Position numbers and translations under genes: made by a program
DNA from: Allonocardiopsis opalescens
GTDB taxonomy: Bacteria; Actinomycetota; Actinomycetes; Streptosporangiales; Streptosporangiaceae
DNA: 64,000 bases
Direction: 5' to 3'
Assembly: GCF_003002095.1 (NCBI RefSeq)
Contig: NZ_PVZC01000004.1
Span: 639,646 to 703,645 of the forward strand
Part shown: piece by piece, positions 50,193-58,416 of the stretch
Position numbering within the stretch: the stretch's first letter is position 1
Layout of the letters: every line of letters begins with the position of its first letter
Notes under the pieces: generated by a model
Seen by the model: only the letters and a program-made list of their open reading frames with translations
The model's database searches: none
What the model was told of the DNA's origin: nothing

Positions 50193-50541
50193 TCACCACA
50201 CCAGGGGAACCACCAGGCTGAGCAGCGCCAGTAGGACCACGAGGCAGCCTCCGGCGGGCGGACCCGAGCGCCGGCCCGCCTGGGCGTCGAGTTCGCGCAG
50301 CATGTGCGCCTGGGCCGGGCAGCCGGGGGTGACCTCCTCTGCGCCGCTGAAGGTGTCGCGGGGGTGCGGCGGACGCCCCGGTGCCGGCGCGCATCATGCT
50401 CACGGCCATGTAGCCGTGCTCGCCGTAGATGAGGATGCCCTCGGGCTCGGCGCCCAGCGGCCCCTCGCCGGTGCTCCCGTCCTCGTCCAGTTCGTGGTAG
50501 GCGAGCAGCCGCCACACGCCGACCAGGTCGTCCGCCGCCAT
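50193..50541 (-). pseudogene. Frameshifted lipocalin-like domain gene
   Basis: The frame from ATG 50541 begins as a lipocalin-like (Lipocalin_5) protein, LVGVWRLLAYHELDEDGSTG and EGILIYGEHGYMAVSMMRAG, then loses similarity after ASAAPP. In another frame, from the run of five G residues at 50360-50364, the sequence continues PRDTFSGAEE, as family members do, then a short tail and a hydrophobic helix CLVVLLALLSLVVPLVW before TGA at 50193. One extra base in the homopolymer explains the break; a sequencing error there is also possible. The remaining domain is also missing its last part. GGAGGAG overlaps the end of the preceding DUF6081 gene, so it was the last gene of an operon. Confidence 0.6.
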
Positions 50542-50542
50542 G

Positions 50543-51670
50543 TCACTCCTCCGGGCCGGGCGGGTCCTCGGACTCCGCGCGGGGGTGGGGCACGCCGGTG
50601 GGGCGGCTGGACACCACGCAGCGCCGCACCCGCAGCTCGGCGCCCTGCCCCCACAGCCGGTTGGGCTCCAGGCTCTGGTCGTCCAGGAAGTGCTGCGGGG
50701 TGGGTTCGCCCAGCTCGGTGGAGAAGAAGTAGTCCTCGGCGCTGGCCACCCGCACCAGCGCCTGCTGCTGGGGGTGGGCGTAGTCCAGGCAGGTGAACAT
50801 GCCCAGGCCGAAGTTCAGCTCCACCGGCTCCACCGTGGTGGGCACCCCGCCGTGGTCGACCACCAGGTGCTCGCGCGAGGGCAGCAGGTGGCCCAGCCGG
50901 GTGACCTCGTAGACGAGCTCGCCGTCGAGGTACCAGCGCACCTTCCCGGCCGCCCGGTCGTAGGAGATCCGGGTGTGGTGCCACTGCTCGGGCGTGCGCC
51001 GCGCCACCGGGATCTGGTAGACGAAGGCCGCGTATTTGCCCTGTTTGGGGCCGCGGGCGAAGCGCTTGCGCCAGGCTGCGGGGGCCAGCGCGGGCTTGCG
51101 GGCGAAGGGCAGCCGCTCGTAGACGACGTAGACCCGCTTGTCGGACAGGAAGAAGTCGAAGATCGTGTTGCTCACCGGGTCGCCGGCGTTCATACCGACC
51201 GAGGCCAGCCGCAGCTCGTCGACGGGGTCGTGCACCGCCTCGCCGAAGGGGTGCTTGTCGCAGCCGTAGACGCGCCCCGACAGCCACGTCTCGAAGGACA
51301 GCTCGTAGCCGGGCACGGCGTCGAAGCCGGGCAGGCCGCTGGAGGCGGTGTGGGCCATGTCGGCCAGCCATTTGACGTGGTCCACCGTGCCGGAGATGCC
51401 GAAGCCGTTGTCGTCCTCCTGGGCGAGGGTGCGCACGAACGCGGGCTCCCCGGTGTCGGGGTGGGTGCCGCTCGCGATGACCCGCAGGCCCCGGCGGGAG
51501 GTCGTGGCGATGCCGTCGTCGGTGGTGTAGGGCCCCTCGGCCAGCGAGTAGTGCCAGCGGGCGCCCTTCCCCTCGGTGACGAAACCGTCGCGGAAGTCGT
51601 CCCACACGATGCGGTAGCCGTGGCGGCCGGCCGCGGCGGTCGGAGCGGTGGACGTGTTCGCGTGCTTCAT
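50543..51670 (-). CDS. DUF6081-like protein
   Basis: 375 residues, soluble, beta-rich. RIVWDDFRDGFVTEGKGARWHYSL, DDNGFGISGTVDHVKWLADM, FETWLSGRVYGCDKHPFG, DPVSNTIFDFFLSDKRVYVVYERLPF and ISYDRAAGKVRWYLDGELVY are conserved-looking segments; the last resembles the lectin/glucanase-type fold. I believe it belongs to DUF6081, but the function is unknown. Such proteins appear beside aromatic polyketide genes, which fits the ketoreductase that ends 116 bases upstream. The lipocalin-like gene starts one base after its stop codon. Confidence 0.72.
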   Translation of the reverse strand: MKHANTSTAPTAAAGRHGYRIVWDDFRDGFVTEGKGARWHYSLAEGPYTTDDGIATTSRRGLRVIASGTHPDTGEPAFVRTLAQEDDNGFGISGTVDHVKWLADMAHTASSGLPGFDAVPGYELSFETWLSGRVYGCDKHPFGEAVHDPVDELRLASVGMNAGDPVSNTIFDFFLSDKRVYVVYERLPFARKPALAPAAWRKRFARGPKQGKYAAFVYQIPVARRTPEQWHHTRISYDRAAGKVRWYLDGELVYEVTRLGHLLPSREHLVVDHGGVPTTVEPVELNFGLGMFTCLDYAHPQQQALVRVASAEDYFFSTELGEPTPQHFLDDQSLEPNRLWGQGAELRVRRCVVSSRPTGVPHPRAESEDPPGPEE

Positions 51671-51786
51671 CCGGAGTGCCTTTCTCAGCGCGGGCCCGGT
51701 GCGGGCGTCGCGGCGGGACGGTGTCGACACCTCCACCATGCCCACCCGCCGACCTGCGACAACGCTGCCGCCGACGCCGTAGGCGG

Positions 51787-52536
51787 CTAGTAGTTGCCCA
51801 GGCCGCCGCAGACGTTGAGCGCCTGCGCCGTGACGGCCGCGGCGCCGTCGCCGATGAGGTAGCAGACCATCGCGGCGACCTCGTGCGGCTCCACGTAGCG
51901 GCCGATCGGCACCCGCGCGGTGATGCGGGCGTGCGCCTCGTCCTCGCTCACGTCCCAGATCCCGGCGTAGTGCTCGCGCACCCGCTCGGCCATCGGCGTC
52001 TCCACGAAGCCGGGGCAGACCGCGTTGACGGTGATGCCGGTCGCGGCCAGTTCCAGGCCCAGCGCCTTGCTGAAGCCGACCACCCCGTGCTTGGACGCCG
52101 AGTAGGCCGCGGCATGGATGACGCCCTGCTTGCCGCCGGTGGAGGCGATGTTGACGATGCGCCCGGTGCCGCGGTCGAGCATCCGCCCCTCGTCGAGCAC
52201 GGCCTTGGTCACCAGGAACACGCTGTTGAGGTTGGTGTCGATCACGTCGTACCAGAGTTCGTCGGCCAGGCGGGCGGTCGTGCCGCCGCCGGGCCGCCCG
52301 GCGTTGTTGACCAGGATGTCGATCGGGCCGTAGCGCGCCACGCCCGCCCGCACGAAGGCGCGGACCTGCTCGGGAGAGGTCACGTCGCAGCGCTGTCCGT
52401 CGGCCTCCAGGCCCTTGGCCCGCAGCTCCTCGACGGTGGCGGCCACGGCGTCGGCGCGCCGCGAGCACAGGTACACCGCGATGCCCTGCTGGGCGAGGGC
52501 GGTGAGTTGCGCAACCGCTCGCGCACGGTCGAGCAC
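51787..52536 (-). pseudogene. Type II polyketide C9 ketoreductase, N-terminus lost
   Basis: From residue 18 on, the product is very close to ActIII-type ketoreductases: NNAGRPGGGTTARLADELW, IVNIASTGGKQGV, YSASKHGVVGFSKALGLEL, NAVCPGFVETPMAERVREHY and the exact ending AQALNVCGGLGNY. The catalytic residues are kept (Asn102, Ser132, Tyr145, Lys149). The first strand and the NADPH-binding loop VTGATSGIG are missing and no frame upstream encodes them; the frame begins with VLDRARAVAQLTALAQQG, from a GTG at 52536 without ribosome-binding site. It cannot bind cofactor normally, so it is a remnant. Confidence 0.8.
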
Positions 52537-52626
52537 GACGGCCGGGGCTGACCGGGGCGCGGGCGGGCTGGCATGATCGGCCCGGCCGCACCACCCGCCG
52601 GGCGCGCACGCGAGAGGAGCCGACGA

Positions 52627-53289
52627 ATGCACCCCGCACCCCTCCCACCCGACGACCGGCGGGAGCGCCTGCGCCACGTCTACTGGATCGGCGGCGGCAG
52701 CGGGGCGGGGAAGTCCACCATCGCCCGGCGCCTCGCCGAGCGGCACGGGATGCGCCGGTACGACACCGACGCCGCCATGCCCGGCCACGCCCGCCGGGTG
52801 CCCGCCGAGCAGGCGCCCCGGCTGCGCGCGTTCGCCGCGATGGACATGGACGAGCGGTGGCTGGCCCGCAGCCCGCGCCAGATGCTCGACGGCTTCCACT
52901 GGTTCCACGGCGAGGGCTTCGACCTGATCGTCGAGGACCTGCTGGCCCTGCCCGCGGACCGGCCGGTGCTCGCCGAGGGCTTCCGGCTGCTGCCCGAACT
53001 GGTGCGGCCCCTGCTGGCCGACGCGCACCGCGCCGTGTGGCTGCTGCCGACCCCCCGGTTCCGCGCGGCGGTCTTCGAAGCGCGCGGCGGGTCGGCCTGG
53101 GGCTTCCTGGCCGAGACCAGTGACCCGCGGCTCGCGCTGCGCAAGCTGCTCCAGCGCGACGCGCTGTTCACCGACCGGCTCGCCGAGCAGACCCGGCGGC
53201 TGGGCCTGCCCGGGCTCAGGGTCGATTCCGCCGACACCGAGGACGGACTGGCGCGGCGGGTCGGCACGCTGTTCGGCCTGGCGGACTAG
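52627..53289 (+). CDS. P-loop kinase-like ATPase
   Basis: 220 residues. The Walker A motif IGGGSGAGKSTIARRLAERHG (residues 21-41) begins an adenylate/shikimate-kinase-like fold with RYDTDAAM as the acidic substrate loop and RPVLAEGFRLLP as strand 3. AGGAG before the ATG at 52627. Probably phosphorylates a small molecule; the acceptor is unknown. It starts 90 bases from the truncated ketoreductase on the other strand. Confidence 0.83.
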   Translation: MHPAPLPPDDRRERLRHVYWIGGGSGAGKSTIARRLAERHGMRRYDTDAAMPGHARRVPAEQAPRLRAFAAMDMDERWLARSPRQMLDGFHWFHGEGFDLIVEDLLALPADRPVLAEGFRLLPELVRPLLADAHRAVWLLPTPRFRAAVFEARGGSAWGFLAETSDPRLALRKLLQRDALFTDRLAEQTRRLGLPGLRVDSADTEDGLARRVGTLFGLAD

Positions 53290-53390
53290 GCCGGTCGCGG
53301 CGCGGCCGACCGGCCGGGCACCACGCCTCCGCCGCTCTGGCGGGACAGCCGGGCCCCATCGGTGCCCGCCTCGGGCTCGGTCCGGCTCAT
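53286..53390 (-). CDS. Possible 34-residue small protein
   Basis: ATG at 53390 preceded by GAGGAGG with six-base spacing; 34 residues, hydrophilic with a GGGVVPGRS stretch. It is the second of two tandem SD-led ORFs on this strand and ends across the stop of the kinase-like gene. No family recognised. Confidence 0.45.
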   Translation of the reverse strand: MSRTEPEAGTDGARLSRQSGGGVVPGRSAAPRPA

Positions 53391-53426
53391 GGCGGCCCTC
53401 CTCACGGTCGTCGCGGCTCTGCGGGG

Positions 53427-53543
53427 TCAGATCTTGAGCAGCCGGGCCGTGTAGGCGCGGGCGGCCGGCTCGAACTGGATCGCCATGTGGGTGGAGATGG
53501 CGGCGACGTCCGCGGCGGCCGTCGACAGCGGTCGGTGGGGCAT
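53427..53543 (-). CDS. Possible 38-residue small peptide
   Basis: ATG at 53543 with a textbook AGGAGG seven bases upstream. The peptide starts PHRPLSTAAADVAAIST and ends EPAARAYTARLLKI; it is mildly amphipathic. No family recognised and no modification enzyme sits beside it on the same strand, although it could be a small regulatory or precursor peptide. Confidence 0.5.
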   Translation of the reverse strand: MPHRPLSTAAADVAAISTHMAIQFEPAARAYTARLLKI

Positions 53544-53864
53544 CGGGGTACCTCCTGGCTGGGTGGCGCGGCGGGAAGGCCGTCGCGGCGACGATCGCCG
53601 ACACCGTTGGAGGCCGGCTCGATTCCCACTGGAGGAGGGGTGCCGCGGCGGGCGCGCGGCCCGGTCAGCGGGGCGGCCGCGACCTGTCGGTCGATCCACC
53701 GAACAGCATCATTGATGACTCTGTGTGCACTTGCGATCGCTCGGTGATACTTTTTGGCCGATCACTCGGCTCGTGGGGCGGGTGCGACCGGCGCGGTCCG
53801 GCTTCGGACGCGGCGGTGCGCGGAGCGGCGGGTCCCGTTCGACCTCTCGGAGGAGACACCCACC
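53544..53864. other. 321-base intergenic region
   Basis: Separates the divergent small-peptide and DoxX genes. It contains a less GC-rich strip at 53700-53760 that probably holds promoters for both directions, with the small inverted repeat CATCA-T-TGATG at 53707-53717. No gene is supported. Confidence 0.5.
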
Positions 53865-54371
53865 ATGGGCCTTCGCATCCTCACCGAGCAGCCGCGCCAC
53901 CTGGCCGACGCCGGCCTGCTGGTGCTGCGCGCCATGATCGGCGCGGTGTTCGTCGCGCACGGCGCGAGCGACTTCTTCACGCCCGGCTTCGGGGTGGCGG
54001 CGCTGGCCGAGTGGCAGCGCGACGCCGGGATCCCGCTGCCGGAGCTGTCGGCGCCCTTCACCGTCTTCGGCCAGTTCCTGGGCGGTGTCCTGTTCCTGCT
54101 GGGGGCGCTGACCCGGCTGCTGGCGCCGGCCTTCGTGGTGATGATGCTCGGCGCGGTGCTCTACGTGCACATCCCGGCGGGCGGCGGCTTCTTCAACGAC
54201 TCCGGCGGCGGCGTGATCGGCTACGAGTACCCGCTCACCCTGGCAGCGGCCTGCACCGCCCTTCTGCTGACGGGCCCGGGTCGCTTCAGCGTCGACCGGA
54301 TGGTGGTGGACCGGTGGGCGCGCCCGGCGGGCGGCGGCCGGGAACCGCTGGCGGAGCCGGCCGACGCCTGA
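53865..54371 (+). CDS. DoxX family membrane protein
   Basis: 168 residues, four helices: AGLLVLRAMIGAVFVAHGASDFF, FTVFGQFLGGVLFLLGALTRLL, FVVMMLGAVLYVHI and YPLTLAAACTALLLTGPG. The GFFNDSGGGVIGYEYPL loop is typical of the larger DoxX members. GGAGGAG ahead of the ATG at 53865. Convergent with the ECF41 sigma gene. Confidence 0.9.
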   Translation: MGLRILTEQPRHLADAGLLVLRAMIGAVFVAHGASDFFTPGFGVAALAEWQRDAGIPLPELSAPFTVFGQFLGGVLFLLGALTRLLAPAFVVMMLGAVLYVHIPAGGGFFNDSGGGVIGYEYPLTLAAACTALLLTGPGRFSVDRMVVDRWARPAGGGREPLAEPADA

Positions 54372-54387
54372 GCCGGGCGGCCGCCGG

Positions 54388-55332
54388 TCAGCCGTCCTCG
54401 GCGGTGTCGGCCGGTGCGGCGCGGCGCGCCCGGCGGGTGTCGCGCCCCACCCGGCGCACGTCGGCGACCGGGCCCACGTGCCGGAGCTTGTCGGGGTTGA
54501 CCACGCTGCGGATCATCTGGATCCGCCCGCCGTGGATGTCGAGGGACAGGGCGTTGACGACCTTGCCGTCGCGGTCGCGGAAGACGGCGCCGGGCTGCCC
54601 GTTGACCTGGCGGGTCTCGAAGCTGCCGCCGATCGCGAAGAGCGCTGGGACCATGGAGCCGAACAGCCGGGCGACATTGTCGGCTCCGGCGACGCCGCGC
54701 CCGTAGACGGGGGTCTTGCCGCCGCCGTCGCCGACCGCCTGCACGTCGGCCGCCAGCAGCTCCCGCAGCGCGGCGACGTCGCCCTCGCGGATCGCGTCGA
54801 AGAAGCGCTCGGCGAGTTCCTGCCGCTCCCGCCGGTCGGCCTCGAAGCGGGGGCGGCCCTCGCCCATGTGGCGGCGGGCGCGCACCGCCAGCTGGCGGCA
54901 GGCCGCCTCCGAGCGCCCCACGGCGGCGGCGACCTCGGCGAAGTCGAAGGCGAACACGTCGCGCAGCACGAACACCGCCCGCTCCAGCGGGCTGAGCCGT
55001 TCGAGCAGCAGCAGCGCCGTCATCGACACCGAGTCGGCGAGTTCGGCCGAGCGCTCGGGGTCCTCGTAGGGGTCCTCCAGCAGCGGTTCGGGGAACCACT
55101 CGCCGACGTAGGACTCCCGCCGCACCCGGGCCGAGCGCAGCACGTCGATCGCGACCCGGGTCACCACCGTCGACAGGAAGGCCGGCGCGGAGTCGGGTTC
55201 GGTCTCGGCGGCCGCGTAGCGCAGCCAGGTCTCCTGGACGGCGTCCTCGGCGTCGGCGACGCTGCCCAGGATCCGGTAGGCGATGGAGAACAGCAGCGGC
55301 CGCGCGCTCTCGAACTCGTGGGTGCGCGTCAT
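54388..55332 (-). CDS. ECF41 family sigma factor with C-terminal SnoaL domain
   Basis: 314 residues. Sigma region 2 (FSIAYRILGSVADAEDAVQETWLRYA) and region 4 (LSPLERAVFVLRDVFAFDFAEVAAAVGRSE) followed by a SnoaL-like domain. All three ECF41 hallmarks are present: WFPEP (79-83), GDGGGK and NPDKL. In this group the C-terminal domain replaces an anti-sigma factor and modulates activity. It is the second gene of an operon with an FAD oxidoreductase (seven-base gap), the oxidoreductase class typical of ECF41 contexts. Confidence 0.93.
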   Translation of the reverse strand: MTRTHEFESARPLLFSIAYRILGSVADAEDAVQETWLRYAAAETEPDSAPAFLSTVVTRVAIDVLRSARVRRESYVGEWFPEPLLEDPYEDPERSAELADSVSMTALLLLERLSPLERAVFVLRDVFAFDFAEVAAAVGRSEAACRQLAVRARRHMGEGRPRFEADRRERQELAERFFDAIREGDVAALRELLAADVQAVGDGGGKTPVYGRGVAGADNVARLFGSMVPALFAIGGSFETRQVNGQPGAVFRDRDGKVVNALSLDIHGGRIQMIRSVVNPDKLRHVGPVADVRRVGRDTRRARRAAPADTAEDG

Positions 55333-55339
55333 GGCGGGG

Positions 55340-56512
55340 TCAGGCCCGGGCCGCGGAGGCGTCGCCGAGGACCCGGGCGGTGCGGCCGCCGTCCTTGCGC
55401 CAGGAGTACTCCCCGGGCTTGCGGGCCTCGGTGCGCAGGTGGCGGACGGAGGACTTGCAGGTGAACTCCTTCAGCGCCGCCCCCAGCCTGCCGCTGACGT
55501 GGAAGGCCAGCGGGGTGTCGTCGCTGTGGGCGAACTGGAAGGTGCCGCCCTGGCGCCCCAGGCTCAGGCACTGGCCGATGAACCCGGTGTCGACCGGCGC
55601 GGGCTCATCACCGGCGATCCGGCTGAGCACGGTGTCGGCGGCCTGGGCGCCCAGCGGCACCGCGGACTGGCAGCTCATCCGCAGCGGCCGCCCCGAGGGG
55701 GAGGCGGCGTCGCCGGCGGCGACGATGCGGTCGTCGGTGACGCTGGTGAGCGTCTCGTCGGTCAGCAGCCGCCCCGAGGCGTCGGTGGCGAGTCCGCTGT
55801 CGCGGGCCAGCGCGGGAACCGCGAACCCGGCCGTCCAGACGGTCAGGCCGCTGGGGGTGCGGCGGCCGTCGGCGAGTTCGACGGCGTCGGCCGCCACGGC
55901 GACCACTTTGGCCTGGTCGCCCTGGAGTACGCGGACGCCCAGTTCGGCCAGCCGCTTGGCGACCGCGCGGCGGCCGTTGGGGTGCAGGTAGGGGCCGAGG
56001 ATCCCGCCGCACACCAGGGTGACGTTGCGTCCGGCTTCGGCGAGTTCGGCGGCGGTCTCGATGCCGGTCGGGCCGCCGCCGACCACGGTGACCGGGGCCG
56101 GGACGGGGGTGTCGGCCAGCGCCGAGCGCAGCCGCCGGGCGTCCTCCAGGGAGCCGAGCGGGTGGGCGAACTCCGCCGCTCCGGGGACCGCGGGGGCGGC
56201 GCCGGAGCTGCCCACCGCGTAGACCAGGTAGTCGTAGCCGATGGCGCCCTCGGCGGACAGGACCACGGTTCGGGCGGCGGCGTCGATCCGCACGGCCGTG
56301 CCCACCACCAGGCGCACGCCCTCGGCCAGCAGGTCGGCGTAGTCGGCGACCGCGTCGTCGGAGCCGCCCACGAGCTGGTGCAGCCGGATGCGCTCGACGA
56401 ACTCCGGACGGGCGTTGACCAGGGTCACGGTCACGTCCGGGCGCCGCCTGAGCCGGTTCGCCGCCATGACGCCCGCGTACCCTCCACCGATCACCACTGC
56501 GTTCGACCGCAT
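55340..56512 (-). CDS. NADH dehydrogenase-II-like FAD oxidoreductase
   Basis: 390 residues. FAD loop VVIGGGYAGVMAANRLRR at the N-terminus, NAD(P)H loop VTVVGGGPTGIETAAELAE in the middle and DDRIVAAGDAAS for the second FAD contact. Members reduce quinones or other acceptors. It is the partner gene of the ECF41 sigma factor and is preceded by an exact ECF41 promoter, so it is the probable main target of that sigma factor. Starts at the ATG at 56512. Confidence 0.9.
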   Translation of the reverse strand: MRSNAVVIGGGYAGVMAANRLRRRPDVTVTLVNARPEFVERIRLHQLVGGSDDAVADYADLLAEGVRLVVGTAVRIDAAARTVVLSAEGAIGYDYLVYAVGSSGAAPAVPGAAEFAHPLGSLEDARRLRSALADTPVPAPVTVVGGGPTGIETAAELAEAGRNVTLVCGGILGPYLHPNGRRAVAKRLAELGVRVLQGDQAKVVAVAADAVELADGRRTPSGLTVWTAGFAVPALARDSGLATDASGRLLTDETLTSVTDDRIVAAGDAASPSGRPLRMSCQSAVPLGAQAADTVLSRIAGDEPAPVDTGFIGQCLSLGRQGGTFQFAHSDDTPLAFHVSGRLGAALKEFTCKSSVRHLRTEARKPGEYSWRKDGGRTARVLGDASAARA

Positions 56513-56568
56513 CGCCGGTCACCCCGTTCGTGACGTCGGCGGCGCCCTTCGCCGCCGTCCCCATGGAA

Positions 56569-56595
56569 GACGAGGCGGTCGGCCCGGCTGTGACA
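56569..56595 (-). promoter_or_regulatory. ECF41 promoter, TGTCACA-N16-CGTC
   Basis: TGTCACA (56595-56589) and CGTC (56572-56569) with exactly 16 bases between, matching the published ECF41 consensus. It lies 57 bases ahead of the oxidoreductase-sigma operon and implies autoregulation. Confidence 0.82.
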
Positions 56596-56611
56596 TCGCG
56601 GCCGCGTGCGG

Positions 56612-57514
56612 CTACCGGGCCGTGGCGACGGCGTCGCGTGCGGCCAGCCGGGTGATCGCCGCCAGGTCGGGGCCGTCCGGTTCGATGCCGAAGGTGTCGC
56701 GCAGCACGCCGGGCAGTTCGGCCGGGGTGAGCGTGCGCTCGGTGGTGGCGCCGTCGGGCGTGGTGGTGGCCAGGGTGAGGTCGCGCAGGGTGGTGCGCGC
56801 CTCGGGGCCGGTGCGCTGGCACAGCAGCTGGCCGGTGAAGGGGGAGCGCGGGTGGGTGGCGGTGTAGTGGTTGCGCACCGCGTAGTCGGCGGGGTGCTGG
56901 GGGTCCAGGGTGAAGCTGTGCAGGTCGAACCAGCCGTCGGGGTGCAGGGAGCGCAGCACCCACATGGCGGTGCCGTCCGCGGCGGCCATGCGGTCCAGCC
57001 GGAAGGACCAGCCGCCCTGGCGCACCTCGGCGCCGTCGCGCCGCGGCAGCGGTTCGAGCAGTCCTTCGCCGCCGAAGCCCACGTCGGCCAGCCAGGTCCG
57101 CCCGTCAAGGTCGACGCCGAGCAGGGCGTGGCTGGTGGGCCGCACCTGGTCGGAGCCCATGCGCACCCGGGCGACGTAGCCGGTGACGGCGTAGCCCAGC
57201 CGCTCCAGCACGGCGGCCAGCAGCAGGTTGTGCTCGTAGCAGTAGCCGCCGCGCGGCCGCCGCACCAGCTTGTCCTGGATGTCGCCGATGTCCAGGGAGA
57301 CGGGGTGGCCCAGCGCCGGGTCGATGTTCTCGAACGGGATCGCGGCGGCGTGCGCGCGGTGCAGGGCGTGCAGGGTGTCCAGCGTGGGGGCGGTGCCGCC
57401 GGTGTGGCCGAGGCGGGCCAGGTAGGCGTCCAGGTCGACGCCCGCGCCGCCCCAGTCGGCGGGGCGGGCCGCGGCGATGGGGGCGGCGGCCGGGGATCTT
57501 CGGGTTTCGGGCAT
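56612..57514 (-). CDS. Arylamine N-acetyltransferase
   Basis: 300 residues. Catalytic triad Cys92 in RRPRGGYCYEHN, His129 in VRPTSHALLGV and Asp144 in WLADVGFGGEG. The start at 57514 sits behind AGGAGCG. Transfers acetyl groups to arylamines or related amines; in actinomycetes some homologues act in ansamycin or lipid pathways, but nothing near here suggests that. Divergent from a TetR regulator with tandem operators between them. Confidence 0.92.
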   Translation of the reverse strand: MPETRRSPAAAPIAAARPADWGGAGVDLDAYLARLGHTGGTAPTLDTLHALHRAHAAAIPFENIDPALGHPVSLDIGDIQDKLVRRPRGGYCYEHNLLLAAVLERLGYAVTGYVARVRMGSDQVRPTSHALLGVDLDGRTWLADVGFGGEGLLEPLPRRDGAEVRQGGWSFRLDRMAAADGTAMWVLRSLHPDGWFDLHSFTLDPQHPADYAVRNHYTATHPRSPFTGQLLCQRTGPEARTTLRDLTLATTTPDGATTERTLTPAELPGVLRDTFGIEPDGPDLAAITRLAARDAVATAR

Positions 57515-57573
57515 GGAGCTCGCTCCTGTGCGTTGGCGGGTTCGGCGGGCGAGGCGGGGCCGGGCCACCTAAA

Positions 57574-57615
57574 CTACACATACTGTGCAGATCAGAAATT
57601 ACACACGACGTGTAG
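57574..57615. promoter_or_regulatory. Tandem TetR operators between NAT and TetR
   Basis: CTACACATACTGTGCAG (57574-57590) and TTACACACGACGTGTAG (57599-57615) share the format YTACACA-N3-YGTGNAG with centres 25 bases apart. The outer edges also form AAACTACAC/GTGTAGTTT, a perfect 9-base inverted repeat. Confidence 0.7.
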
Positions 57616-57634
57616 TTTCGTGCAAGGGGGTGGG

Positions 57635-58252
57635 ATGGCGGCCGACCGGACCCCGGCCAACGCCCGCGGCCGCCGCACCCGGACCGCGCTGCTGGACGCG
57701 GCCCGCGCGATCGTGGAGGCCGAGGGCTACCACGCCCTGACCATGGCCGCCGCCGCCGAACGCGCCGGAGTCACCCGCCGCGCCGTCTACCTGCACTTCT
57801 CCTCGCGCGCCGAACTCGTCACCGCCCTGTTCGCCCACGTCACCGACGCCGAGGGCCTGGCGGAGTCCACCCGCGCGGTGTGGTCGGCCCCCGACGCCGT
57901 CACCGCCCTGCGCCGCTGGGCCGAGCACCTGGCCCGCTTCCACCCCCGCGTCCTCGCCGTCGGCCAGGCCAACGACCGCGTCCGCCACACCGACCCCGAC
58001 GCCTCCTTCGTATGGCGCCTGGTCACCGACGACTGGCGCGAGCAGTGCCTGCGCCTCACCCGCCGCCTGGCCGAAGAGGGACGCCTGGCCGCGCACTGGA
58101 CCCCCGACACCGCCGCCGACCTGCTGTGGGCGCTGATGTCCTTCGACGTGGTCGAGGCTCTGCTGGTGCGGTGCGGCTGGTCCCCGGCCGACTATGCAGA
58201 GCGGCTGTGGGCGCTGTACCGGGCGGCACTGGTGGCGCCAGACGCGCGCTGA
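57635..58252 (+). CDS. TetR family transcriptional regulator
   Basis: 205 residues. HTH IVEAEGYHALTMAAAAERAGVTRRAVYLHFSSRAELVTAL at about 25-65 and a Trp-rich ligand domain. AAGGGGGTG before the ATG at 57635. The operators just upstream indicate control of itself and the divergent N-acetyltransferase. Confidence 0.92.
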   Translation: MAADRTPANARGRRTRTALLDAARAIVEAEGYHALTMAAAAERAGVTRRAVYLHFSSRAELVTALFAHVTDAEGLAESTRAVWSAPDAVTALRRWAEHLARFHPRVLAVGQANDRVRHTDPDASFVWRLVTDDWREQCLRLTRRLAEEGRLAAHWTPDTAADLLWALMSFDVVEALLVRCGWSPADYAERLWALYRAALVAPDAR

Positions 58253-58416
58253 TCGGCTGCTGCGGGAGTCACGGCCGCCGTACCGGCCAACGGGCCGCCC
58301 ATGGTGACCTGGCGGTGAGATTCACGTAACTGCACGTACCGATCAGCTCGTAGCGGTGGCGTGCCGGTCACCCGGTGTGCCTACGGTGTCCCCGTCACCT
58401 GGAGAAGGGGAGTGGC

